Origin: Streptomyces sp. RKAG293
Lineage (GTDB): Bacteria; Actinomycetota; Actinomycetes; Streptomycetales; Streptomycetaceae
DNA length: 64,000 bases
Direction of reading: 5' to 3'
Assembly (NCBI RefSeq): GCF_023701745.1
Contig: NZ_JAJOZB010000001.1
Span: 124,001-188,000, forward strand
In this document: positions 56,064 through 63,466 of the stretch, piece by piece
Position numbering within the stretch: position 1 is the first letter of the stretch
How the letters are laid out: each line of letters begins with the position of its first letter
Notes under the pieces: generated by a model
Told to the model about the DNA's origin: nothing
Database searches by the model: none
Seen by the model: the letters and a program-made list of their open reading frames with translations, nothing else
Position numbers and translations under genes: made by a program

Positions 56064-57707
56064 TCAAGCTCCCGCTGTCTGGTCGGGTGCGGTGCCGCCG
56101 TGTGGGGCGGCGACCGGGCGGAGGCGGTCCTGGTGGAGCAGTCGGACCAGTTCGGGTCGTTGGATCTTGCGGGTGGAGGTGCGCGGCAGGTCGTCGTAGT
56201 GGACGTGCAGGACGGGCGCCATCGGGGGCAGGTCCGCGGTGGCCTGCTGCCAGCGGTGGGTGTCCAGGGGGCTCTCGGCGCGGGTGGCGACCACCGGGAC
56301 GGGCTCGCCGGCGGGGCCGGCCACGATCACGACCTCGCGCAGTTCCTCGAGACGGCCCATCAGCAGGTCCTCGGCCGCCAGGTTGCTGTCCATGGTGTCG
56401 ATGCGGTCGACCTCCCGGTCCATCAGGTGCAGCAGCCCCCACCGGGTGAGGTGTCCCATGTCGCCGACGCGCCACCAGCCGTCGTGCAGTTGGCTGTCGA
56501 AGCGTTCGTCCTCGCCGAGGTAGGTCAGGATGCGGGTGCGGCTGCGGACCTCGAGGTGGCCGGTGCGCCCGGCGCGCAGCCGCCGTCCGGCGGAGTCGAC
56601 GACGCGCATCGAGATGAAGCCGGGCAGCGGCAGCCCCACGCAGCGCCCGTCGGCGGTGCGGGCGGTGCGCCGGGTGTACCAGCGGCCGGCCATCGGGCCG
56701 ATCTCGGACTGTCCGTAGAACTGGACGAACAGCGGCCGCTTGCGGTGGGAGGCGGCGAGCAGGCGCTGGATGGTGCGCGGGTGCATGGCGTCGAACGTCG
56801 CGCCGAAGACCCGGACCGTGCTGAGGGGCGCGCCGGGGGCGTCGGCGAGTTCTTCCCAGTCGATGTAGGTGTTGGGGTGGGTCTCGACGTACCCGGGGCG
56901 GGTGCGGGTGAACAGGGTCGCGATGGCGGCCGGTTCCGGGTCGACGGCGATGACCAGGGGGTTGCCGTGGCCCAGGAACATCGCCAGCGCCTGGTAGAAG
57001 CGGGAGTGGACGAACGTCATGCACAGCGCGGCGGTCTCGCGTTCACGGATCGGCCAGGACACGATCCGCTGGGGAACCAGCCGGTGCCAGCCGGTCTCGG
57101 GGCAGTGCACGGCCAGTTTGGGTATCCCGGTGGTGCCGGAACTGTGGGTGATCAGCGAGGGCTGGCGGGGGTGGAGAAAGACCGGGTCGCGGCGGGGCGC
57201 GCCGGTGTGGGAGGCGAGGGTGACGGTGTTCACCGCGCGGCCGGCAGGGGCCCGGCCGGCGCTGAGCAGGACGGTGCGTACGACGGCGGTCAGGTCGGTG
57301 TCGTGCAGTGCCCCGCTGAGGGTGACGGCGTCGGTCAGGAGCCAGGGCTGGTCGAGGCGGCCCAGGAGGACGCCGGAGATGGCCCCGTCCAGGGCGGGTG
57401 ACAGCAGGACGGGGACGGCGCCGATGCGTGCGGTCGCGCAGGCCAGCAGGGCGATGTCGAAGTTGTCGCTCTTGTAGAGGACGACGCGTTCGGTGGGTCG
57501 CACTCCGGCCGCCCACAGCCGGGCGGCCAGTTCGTCGATCTGGTCGGCGAGTTGTCCGACGGTGAAGTCGCATCCGCGCTCCGGCGCCCAGTGCAGGGGG
57601 CGGTCGAGAGTGACGCGGGTGGTGGCGTCGCGGCGGGCGGCGGCGTGGAAGATCTCGCCGATGTAGAAGCCGTTGCCGCGCGTCACCCGGTCCACTAGGG
57701 CGTGCAC
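56064..57707 (-). CDS. Adenylate-forming (AMP-dependent) ligase
   Basis: 547 residues from GTG 57707 (AAGGAGG 5 bases upstream). ANL-superfamily motifs: A3 SSGTTGIPK (189-197), A5 FYGQSEIGPM (330-339), a shortened A7 WWRVGDMGHLTRWG (411-424), and A10 STRKIQR near 520 with the catalytic Lys. It activates a carboxylic acid as its adenylate and then loads CoA, an amine or a carrier protein. No carrier or NRPS gene is in the window. Downstream coupling to the O-methyltransferase and an upstream FAD hydroxylase suggest an aryl or fatty acid modified on its ring. The A7 region RREVDR differs from common acyl-CoA ligases. Confidence 0.88.
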   Translation of the reverse strand: MHALVDRVTRGNGFYIGEIFHAAARRDATTRVTLDRPLHWAPERGCDFTVGQLADQIDELAARLWAAGVRPTERVVLYKSDNFDIALLACATARIGAVPVLLSPALDGAISGVLLGRLDQPWLLTDAVTLSGALHDTDLTAVVRTVLLSAGRAPAGRAVNTVTLASHTGAPRRDPVFLHPRQPSLITHSSGTTGIPKLAVHCPETGWHRLVPQRIVSWPIRERETAALCMTFVHSRFYQALAMFLGHGNPLVIAVDPEPAAIATLFTRTRPGYVETHPNTYIDWEELADAPGAPLSTVRVFGATFDAMHPRTIQRLLAASHRKRPLFVQFYGQSEIGPMAGRWYTRRTARTADGRCVGLPLPGFISMRVVDSAGRRLRAGRTGHLEVRSRTRILTYLGEDERFDSQLHDGWWRVGDMGHLTRWGLLHLMDREVDRIDTMDSNLAAEDLLMGRLEELREVVIVAGPAGEPVPVVATRAESPLDTHRWQQATADLPPMAPVLHVHYDDLPRTSTRKIQRPELVRLLHQDRLRPVAAPHGGTAPDQTAGA

Positions 57708-57732
57708 TGGTCCTCCTTGGGGGCTGGTGGTG

Positions 57733-57800
57733 GTGCCTGCCGGGGGTGTCTGTTGGGAGTGGCTGTTGGGATGTCTGTTGGGGGTGTCTGTTGGGGGTGT
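57733..57800. repeat. GGGTGTCTGTTGGG short tandem repeat
   Basis: Four imperfect ~14-16-bp copies of GGTGTCTGTTGGGGGT lie in the 190-bp gap between the FAD monooxygenase stop and the ligase start. Their repeat number may vary and could alter spacing or mRNA structure before the ligase gene. Confidence 0.55.
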
Positions 57801-57900
57801 CTGCCCGGCGGGGCTCCCGCCCGGGCGGGAGCGGGCGGGAGACGGATCGTGGCGCGGATCGAAGTCGGATCGAAGTGCGGGTGGCGCGGGTCGCGGGGGG

Positions 57901-59247
57901 TTACGGGGTGGGGAGCCGGCGGTCTGCCGCGGCGGGGGTGTCCGTCTCGACCGGGGTGTCCGTCGCGGCGTGGGCGTCGTATCCGTACAGCCACCGCAGG
58001 TGTGCCAGGTCCCCGGTCGCGCGCAGCGTGGTGTCGCGGGCCGACTGCTGTGCGCCGTCGGGGAGATGGAAGCTCTGCGCGAGGGTGCGGGCGCGGCGGT
58101 GGATCTCGGCGGTGCGCGGGTGGCGCAGTGCCTGGTAGCGGCGCAGTGCCGGGGCCGGGTCGTGGGGGTGGGTGTCGGCGAGGCAGTGGGCCAGGACGAC
58201 GGCGTCCTCCAGTGCCTGGTTCGCGCCTTGGGACAGGTAGGGGAGCATCGGGTGTGCGGCGTCGCCCACCAGGGCGACGCGCCCGGTGGCGTAGCGGGGG
58301 GCGATGTCGCGGTCGAACAGTCCCCAGCGGGTGACGGAGGTCGCCGCGGTCACCACCCGCCGTACCTCTTCGTGCCATCCGGTGAACGCCGCCTCCAGGT
58401 CCTCGACGGCGCCGGCCCGGGACGCGGTGTCGTGGGGGTCGGCGTGCGGTGGGATGTCGTACCGCGAGGTGGTGGCGTGCCGTGGGGTGATGTCGTGCCG
58501 CGGTGGAGTGGTGTGCTGTGGGGTGGTGTGCTGTGGGGTGGTGTGCTGTGGGGTGGTGACGGCGCCGACGGCGCTGAAGTGGACGGTGCTGCTGCCCGCG
58601 ATCGGGTAGTAGGTGACGTGCCGTCCGGGCCCGAGCCAGAACAGCACACGCGGGTCGTCGCGGAAGGAGGGCACCGTGTCGGCGGGGACCAGGCCGCGGT
58701 GCACGGCGTATCCGGAGAACCGGGGGGCGTCGTCGACGACCGAGCGGCGGACGGTGGAGTGCACCCCGTCGGCGCCGATGACGAGCCGGGCCCGGGTGAC
58801 GGAGCCGTCGGTGTGGTGGATCTCGGCGTGGTCCGGGTGCTCCACCACCCGCGCGCAGCTCGTGCCGAGGGTCACGAAGTCCGCAGGGAGCGCGGACAGT
58901 AGGCACTTTTGCAGGTCAGCGCGGTGGATCAGATAGTACGGGGCGCCGAAGAGGTCGCTGCAGGCCTGGCCGTGCGGGGTGTGGGCGAGCAGGCTCGCGT
59001 CGTCCCAGCGCCGGGTCTCGATGGAGCGGGCCGTGACCGCGGTGGCCGCCAGGGCGGGTGCCAGGCCCAGCCGTTGCAGGATCCGCACACCGTTGGGCGA
59101 GAGCTGGATGCCGGCGCCCACGGTGCCGAACCGGGTGGTCTGTTCGATCAGACGGCAGTCGATTCCGTGGCTGCGCAGGACTGCGGCGGTCACCAGCCCG
59201 GCGATGCCTGCCCCCACGATGGCGATGGGATGCGTTGGATGGGCCAT
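57901..59247 (-). CDS. FAD-dependent aromatic monooxygenase with repeat insert
   Basis: 448 residues from ATG 59247. Class A flavin monooxygenase like salicylate or 6-hydroxynicotinate 3-monooxygenase: GAGIAG dinucleotide fold (12-17), GADGVHSTVR (158-167, DG motif), and GDAAHPMLPYLSQGANQALE (328-347, the second FAD motif). It should hydroxylate an aromatic ring using NAD(P)H and O2. Residues about 231-275 are an unusual His/Pro/Thr-rich insert built on three perfect TTPQH units followed by degenerate copies (PPRHDITPRHATTSRYDIPP), encoded by a 15-bp tandem repeat. It sits in the substrate domain, where relatives have a normal strand-loop. It heads a probable operon with the ligase and methyltransferase. 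Confidence 0.9.
   Translation of the reverse strand: MAHPTHPIAIVGAGIAGLVTAAVLRSHGIDCRLIEQTTRFGTVGAGIQLSPNGVRILQRLGLAPALAATAVTARSIETRRWDDASLLAHTPHGQACSDLFGAPYYLIHRADLQKCLLSALPADFVTLGTSCARVVEHPDHAEIHHTDGSVTRARLVIGADGVHSTVRRSVVDDAPRFSGYAVHRGLVPADTVPSFRDDPRVLFWLGPGRHVTYYPIAGSSTVHFSAVGAVTTPQHTTPQHTTPQHTTPPRHDITPRHATTSRYDIPPHADPHDTASRAGAVEDLEAAFTGWHEEVRRVVTAATSVTRWGLFDRDIAPRYATGRVALVGDAAHPMLPYLSQGANQALEDAVVLAHCLADTHPHDPAPALRRYQALRHPRTAEIHRRARTLAQSFHLPDGAQQSARDTTLRATGDLAHLRWLYGYDAHAATDTPVETDTPAAADRRLPTP
58508..58552. repeat. Three perfect 15-bp tandem repeats inside the monooxygenase
   Basis: GTGGTGTGCTGTGGG occurs three times head to tail (58508-58552), with decayed copies either side. Being 15 bp, each copy adds five codons (TTPQH on the gene strand) without changing frame. 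Confidence 0.85.
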
Positions 59248-59697
59248 GTCGTCCTCTCGACCAGGTGACCGGGCCGGCGCGTCGGCGGTGGTGCTGCCGG
59301 GACCGGGGAAGCTGACGGCGCAGCGGGCGGGCGCCGTGGCGACGGCCCTTTTCCTGCGGCGTCAGCTTCTCCCCCTGGTGTCGAGAAGCTGCGGTACGAA
59401 TGCTCAACGCCGCTGCCGGGCGGCGGTTCACCGGCCGGCCCGGTGCCCGGTACTCCCGGGCAGGGAGCGGTCAGGCAACGGTCAGGGAGCGGGCGGCCGG
59501 GCGGTCGGACGGACGGTCGGACGGTCGGACGGTCGGACGGTCGGACGGTCGGACGGTCGGCGGACGGACGGTCACGGAGGACAGACAGTCGCGAAGGTCG
59601 CAAGGTCGCAAGGTCGGACGGTTGCGAAGATTGCGGGGTCGGGGGCGTCGGGTGGTGAGGGCGTCGGGTGGTGAGCCGGGTGGTGGTGTGGTGGGGG
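59248..59697. other. Intergenic region dominated by simple repeats
   Basis: 450 bases between the MFS gene end and the monooxygenase start, both on the minus strand. It contains about seven copies of ACGGTCGG (59502-59561), then AAGGTCGC repeats and GGTGGTGAGGGCGTCGG units. The monooxygenase promoter should be in 59250-59450, but no clear elements stand out. Confidence 0.5.
59502..59561. repeat. (ACGGTCGG)n octamer tandem array
   Basis: A nearly perfect 8-bp tandem repeat of about seven copies (GGTCGGAC register), 130 bp downstream of the MFS transporter stop. No coding role is evident. Confidence 0.8.
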
Positions 59698-60957
59698 TCA
59701 GGTGCCGGAGGTCCGGTCGGCGTCGATGCGTTGGGGTGACAGGCGGGCGATGGGCAGGAGCATCAGCACGGTGACGGCTGCCAGCAGGGCGAAGGCCAGG
59801 TGGTAGTCGCCGGTGGTGTCCCGCAGGGCGCCGACGACGACGGGGCCCACGGCCGCGCAGGCGTAGCCGATGAAGAACGCCATGGCGCTGAGGCGGCCGG
59901 CGTGGGCGGCGTCCCGGCTGGCCCAGACGGGCAGGGTCAGGACCAGGGTGAACAGGCCGCCGTGACCGATGCCCATGGCCACGATCCAGACCCAGGTCGC
60001 GGTGCCGGGGCTGACGGCGAAGCCGACGAAGCCCACCGCGGTCAGGACGGTGGTGGCGGCCAACCCCGGGCGTTTGTCGGTGCGTTCGCCCATCAGGGCC
60101 GGCACGCCCAGCATGGCCACGACCTGGATGGAGATCATCACGGTCAGCATGAATCCGGCGCTGGACTCGCTGTAGCCGCCGTCGTCGTGCAGCAGGGGGG
60201 CGATCCAGGCCAGTTCGCAGTAGTACAGGGCGGAGTTCCCGGCCGCGACCGCGGTGATCCGCCAGGCCAGCGCGGAGCGCCAGGGCAGTCCGGTGGTCGC
60301 GGGTCCCTTGGGTCCGTCGATGTGTTCCAGGCGCAGGGGTCCCTTGGCGGCCGACCACAGCACCATGCCCGCGACGGCCAGGACCGCCCAGGACGCCAGG
60401 GCGCCGGGCCAGGAGTCCAGGGCGTCGGCGAGCGGTGCGCTGACGCCGGCGGCCACCGCGCCGCCCAGCCCCAGGCCGGCGGTGTAGATGCCGGTGACCA
60501 GGCCGGCGCGGTCCGCGAAGCGGGTCTTGACCACGGCCGGCAGCAGGGTCTGGGCGATCGCGATGCCCGCGCCGACCACGGCCGCGCAGCACAGCTGCAG
60601 CCAGGTCGACTCCCCCAGGCCGCGGGCCGCGGTGGCCACCGCGACGATCAGGAGCCCCAGCAGGACGCCGCGTTGCAGTCCCCAGCGGCGGCCGATGGAC
60701 GCCGCCAGCGGCGCGCACAGGCCCATCGCCAGGGTCGGGACGGTGGTCAGCAGGGACACGCCGGTCGCCGACAGGTCCAGGTCGGTGCGGATCCGGTCGA
60801 CGAGCGGGGAGACGGCCGCGATGGCGGGCCGTAGGTTCGCCGCGGCCACGAACAGGGCCACGACGGCGAAGCCGAGGGGGGTGCGGCCGCCTTGCGGGGC
60901 GGAGGGCGGCGGCCCGTTGCGTGCTGGTGCGCTTAAGCGGTCTTCGGTGTCGGTCAT
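59698..60957 (-). CDS. MFS transporter (CynX/NimT-like)
   Basis: 419 residues from ATG 60957. Twelve predicted membrane helices, for example LGFAVVALFVAAANLRPAIA, LLGLLIVAVATAARGLGES, AVVGAGIAIAQTLLPAVVKT, and in the second half FMLTVMISIQVVAMLGVPAL, MGIGHGGLFTLVLTLPVWAS. The N-terminal NLRPAIxxVSPLxxxI motif is the signature of the cyanate/2-nitroimidazole (CynX/NimT) subfamily. It may export the cluster product or a toxic intermediate. Divergently arranged with the Rrf2 regulator across a palindromic operator at 61004-61030, so it is probably repressed by it. Confidence 0.9.
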   Translation of the reverse strand: MTDTEDRLSAPARNGPPPSAPQGGRTPLGFAVVALFVAAANLRPAIAAVSPLVDRIRTDLDLSATGVSLLTTVPTLAMGLCAPLAASIGRRWGLQRGVLLGLLIVAVATAARGLGESTWLQLCCAAVVGAGIAIAQTLLPAVVKTRFADRAGLVTGIYTAGLGLGGAVAAGVSAPLADALDSWPGALASWAVLAVAGMVLWSAAKGPLRLEHIDGPKGPATTGLPWRSALAWRITAVAAGNSALYYCELAWIAPLLHDDGGYSESSAGFMLTVMISIQVVAMLGVPALMGERTDKRPGLAATTVLTAVGFVGFAVSPGTATWVWIVAMGIGHGGLFTLVLTLPVWASRDAAHAGRLSAMAFFIGYACAAVGPVVVGALRDTTGDYHLAFALLAAVTVLMLLPIARLSPQRIDADRTSGT

Positions 60958-61003
60958 GGCCCGGCTTTCGTCTCGGGAGGGGTCGGAGCATCGTTTATAA
61001 CAG

Positions 61004-61030
61004 AATCCCGGACGGTTAGTGTCCGGGATT
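61004..61030. promoter_or_regulatory. Palindromic operator between MFS and Rrf2 genes
   Basis: AATCCCGGAC, 7-base spacer, GTCCGGGATT: a perfect 10-bp dyad centred between the divergent starts (60957 and 61046). TATCCT (61033-61038) is a plausible -10 for the Rrf2 gene and TTATAA (60994-60999) for the MFS gene. The dyad between them would block both promoters, as expected for an autoregulated Rrf2 repressor. Confidence 0.7.
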
Positions 61031-61045
61031 GCTATCCTGCACGGT

Positions 61046-61525
61046 ATGAAGCTCTCCAACGGGGTCGAGTGGGCGCTGCACTGCTGTGTCTCGCTCAGCC
61101 AGAGCAGCGTTCCGGTGCCGGCCGCCCGCCTCGCCCAACTCCACGGCATCCCTCCGGCGTACCTCGCCAAACACCTCCAGTCGCTGTCGCGGGCCGGCAT
61201 CGTGCGCTCGACGCCGGGGCCGGTGGGCGGCTACGCCTTCACCCGGCCGCCCGAGCAGATCTCCGCGCTGGAGGTCGTCCAGGCCATCGACGGCGCCGAA
61301 GCGGCGTTCCGCTGCACCGAGATCCGCCGCAACGGGCCGTTGGCGGTGCAGCCCGAAGCGTGCGTGAAGAAGTGCGCGATCGCCCGCGCCATGGCCGCGG
61401 CCGACACCGCCTGGCGGGCCGCGCTGAGCTCGATCACGGTGGCCGATCTCGGCCGGAGCATCGACGCCGACAGTTCGGGCACCGCGCTGCACGACGTGCG
61501 CCACTGGCTGTCGGGACCGGGCTGA
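61046..61525 (+). CDS. Rrf2-family transcriptional regulator
   Basis: 159 residues from ATG 61046 (an upstream in-frame start at 61019 would run through the operator). Winged helix at about 1-65: KLSNGVEWALHCCVSLSQSS, PVPAARLAQLHGIPPAYLAK with HLQSLSRAGIVRSTPG and the wing GPVGGYAFTRPPEQISALEV. Three Cys (90, 106 and 110) lie in the region where IscR/NsrR hold an Fe-S cluster. The spacing C-x15-C-x3-C is not the classical one, so the effector could be redox, metal or a cluster metabolite. It probably represses itself and the divergent exporter. Confidence 0.88.
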   Translation: MKLSNGVEWALHCCVSLSQSSVPVPAARLAQLHGIPPAYLAKHLQSLSRAGIVRSTPGPVGGYAFTRPPEQISALEVVQAIDGAEAAFRCTEIRRNGPLAVQPEACVKKCAIARAMAAADTAWRAALSSITVADLGRSIDADSSGTALHDVRHWLSGPG

Positions 61526-61699
61526 CACCTGCGGGCTGACACACCAGCGGGCTGACACCCGCGGCCCGCCACGCACCCGCACCGCACCGCACCGCACCGA
61601 CACTCGGCTCCCCCGGTCCCCGGTCCCCCGGTCCGGCCTCGCGCCCCGCCCGCACGTGCCCGGCTCCCGTACGCCCTGTTCCCGGAGGCCTGTTCAGCG

Positions 61700-63049
61700 A
61701 TGACAGCACTCGGCACCGCAGATGCCCCCGTACCGCCGGCCGCACCCGCCTCGCCGTCCGCACCCGGGCCGCGGTCCGCACCCGGGTCGAGTTCCGGCGG
61801 CGGGTCGAGTTCCGGCGGCGGGTCGGGTCCGGGCGGCGGGTCGGGTTCCGGCGGCGGGCACCGCTCGCCGCGGTCGTTGTCGGAGCGCCGGGCCGAGGCG
61901 GCCCGGCTGGTGCGGGTGCACCCGCACTGGTCGGACCGGGCGATCGCGTCGGTGACGGAACTGTCGGCCAAGACCGTCGCGGTGCAGCGCAGTCGGGCCG
62001 GCGGCAGCGTGGCCGGCCAGCGGGTCCGGGTCGGCCGGGACGGCCGGGTGCGTCCGCTGAGCGCTGCCGAGGGGCGCAGGGTCGCGAGCCGGCTCATCAC
62101 ACAGAACCCGGCGGCCTCGCTGCGGGAGATCGCCGCGCAGGCCGGCATCTCCCCCGGGACGGTCCGCGACGTCCGCGCGCGGCTGGCGCGCGGCGAGGAT
62201 CCCGTACCGCGCCGGCAGCAACGACCCCGGCGGCCCCAGGGACCCGTCGTATGCCCCGTACGGTCCCACCCGGCCGGCACCGCACCCCAGGCACCTGTCC
62301 TACCCGGGGTGCGTGCCGCCCGCGAGGTGTGTGCGATCCCCATGGCACGTGCCGTGCCCGAGGAAGCCGTACCCGAGATGGCTGCCGTACCCGACCTGCG
62401 GATGGTCCCCGAGGCGCGTGCCGTGCCCGGGGTGACTGCCGTACCCGAGGTGCTTGCCGTACCCGACGTGGCTGCCGTACCCGAGGTGCTTGCCGTACGC
62501 GACGTGGCTGCCGTGCCTGAGGTGCTTGCCGTGCCCGGGGTGTGCGGCGCAGGTGCGGTGGCTGTTGTCAGTGAGGTGACTGTCGCCGGTGCGACGCCTG
62601 CCGCCGGCACGGCCGGTGCCGCCCGCGCGGTGGGGCGGGCCGGCACGGCAGGTGTCGCCCGCGCGGTGGGGCGGGCGGGGCGGGGCGGGTCAGATGTCGC
62701 CGGTGTGCGATTTCAGGATGGCCAGTTGGAGTTGCTGGAGCGGGTAGCCCGGGTCGATCCCGATCTCCGCCGCGAGCCGGACCCGCAGGTCGCTGAAGAC
62801 CTCCAGCGCCTCCGCGCGGCGTCCGCTCAGCGCCAGGGCCCGCATGTACTGGGCGTGCAGCCCCTCGTGGAGCTGATGCTCGCTGGTGAGCGCGACCAGT
62901 TGGGCCGTGACCTCACGGTGCATCCCCTTCCTGATGCGTGCTTCGCTCAGTACGCCGATGGCGCCCAGCCGGGACTCCTCCAGCAGGCGGCGTTTGGCCT
63001 CGATGACCGGGCCGGCCGGCACGTCCGCCAGGGCGTCGCCCCGCCATAG
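61700..63049 (+). CDS. StrR/ParB-like HTH regulator with repeat tail
   Basis: Up to 449 residues from ATG 61700. A Ser/Gly-rich start (about 20-52) is followed by a double HTH region (about 55-175): RRAEAARLVRVHPHWSDRAI with ASVTELSAKTVAVQRSRAGG, VGRDGRVRPLSAAEGRRVAS and EIAAQAGISPGTVRDVRARL. This matches the C-terminal HTH part of StrR/NovG-type pathway regulators but without their N-terminal ParB-like domain. Then come about eleven 18-bp repeats coding VPEV(L/A)A units. No stop occurs before 63049, so the last ~120 codons lie antisense to the SARP gene. A lost stop or an indel in the repeats is likely; the functional part probably ends near 62340-62690. Confidence 0.6.
   Translation: MTALGTADAPVPPAAPASPSAPGPRSAPGSSSGGGSSSGGGSGPGGGSGSGGGHRSPRSLSERRAEAARLVRVHPHWSDRAIASVTELSAKTVAVQRSRAGGSVAGQRVRVGRDGRVRPLSAAEGRRVASRLITQNPAASLREIAAQAGISPGTVRDVRARLARGEDPVPRRQQRPRRPQGPVVCPVRSHPAGTAPQAPVLPGVRAAREVCAIPMARAVPEEAVPEMAAVPDLRMVPEARAVPGVTAVPEVLAVPDVAAVPEVLAVRDVAAVPEVLAVPGVCGAGAVAVVSEVTVAGATPAAGTAGAARAVGRAGTAGVARAVGRAGRGGSDVAGVRFQDGQLELLERVARVDPDLRREPDPQVAEDLQRLRAASAQRQGPHVLGVQPLVELMLAGERDQLGRDLTVHPLPDACFAQYADGAQPGLLQQAAFGLDDRAGRHVRQGVAPP
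62351..62548 (+). repeat. About eleven 18-bp tandem units
   Basis: Units such as GTACCCGAGGTGCTTGCC and GTACCCGACGTGGCTGCC alternate, the best conserved from 62441 to 62540. On the plus strand they add hexapeptides (VPEVLA, VPDVAA) to the regulator's tail. An 18-bp unit keeps the frame when copies are gained or lost. Confidence 0.8.
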
Positions 63050-63466
63050 CTCCAGGGCCTGTTCCATGAGCTGGATGCCCGAGCGGTCGTCGCCGGCGGC
63101 GATCGCCTTGCCGCCGCGGTCGGTCAGGCGCTGGAAGTCCAGCCAGTCCACCGGGCCGCACGCGCTGGTGAAGCTGTATCCGCCGGCCCGGGTCACCAGC
63201 GTGTCGCGGGCGATGTCGGCCGACGGTCTGCCGGTGAGCTGCGCGAGGAGCTTGCGGCAGTTGAGGATGTAGGTCTGCAGCGTCCGCAGCCCGGTCGCCG
63301 GTGGCCGCTCGTTCCACAGATCGCGCATCAGCGCGGGCACCGGGACCACCTGGTCGGTGTGCAGCAGCAGCATGGCCAGCACCGTGCGGACCTTCGGGGC
63401 GACCGCGACGTCGGCGGCCGATCCGGCGACCGCGATGCGCAGCGGGCCCAGCACCCCGAATTGCAC
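62690..63466 (-). CDS. SARP-family transcriptional activator
   Basis: 258 residues from GTG 63466, chosen because AAGGAAAG lies 7 bases upstream and the protein then begins QFGVLGPLRI like other SARPs. N-terminal OmpR/PhoB-type winged helix (about 1-95: VAVAPKVRTVLAMLLLHTDQ with VVPVPALMRDLWNERPPATG and LQTYILNCRKLL) and a bacterial transcriptional activator domain (about 100-250: YSFTSACGPVDWLDFQRLTD, ALELWRGDALADVPAGPVIE, SEHQLHEGLHAQYMRALALS). SARPs such as ActII-ORF4 bind direct repeats and switch on antibiotic clusters. No TTA codon was seen, so no bldA control. It probably activates this cluster. Confidence 0.92.
   Translation of the reverse strand: MQFGVLGPLRIAVAGSAADVAVAPKVRTVLAMLLLHTDQVVPVPALMRDLWNERPPATGLRTLQTYILNCRKLLAQLTGRPSADIARDTLVTRAGGYSFTSACGPVDWLDFQRLTDRGGKAIAAGDDRSGIQLMEQALELWRGDALADVPAGPVIEAKRRLLEESRLGAIGVLSEARIRKGMHREVTAQLVALTSEHQLHEGLHAQYMRALALSGRRAEALEVFSDLRVRLAAEIGIDPGYPLQQLQLAILKSHTGDI

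Noticed and set aside
57695-58906. 403-residue minus-strand frame rich in Arg/Pro/His
   Set aside because: An out-of-frame shadow of the FAD monooxygenase on the same strand. The monooxygenase frame has both FAD motifs.
59471-60991. 506-residue minus-strand frame over the MFS gene
   Set aside because: Shadow frame full of Arg/Gly/Pro. The alternative frame has twelve membrane helices.
61231-62646. 471-residue minus-strand frame with Thr/Ser/Ala repeats
   Set aside because: It is antisense to the Rrf2 and StrR-like genes. The repetitive protein only reflects the 18-bp DNA repeats.
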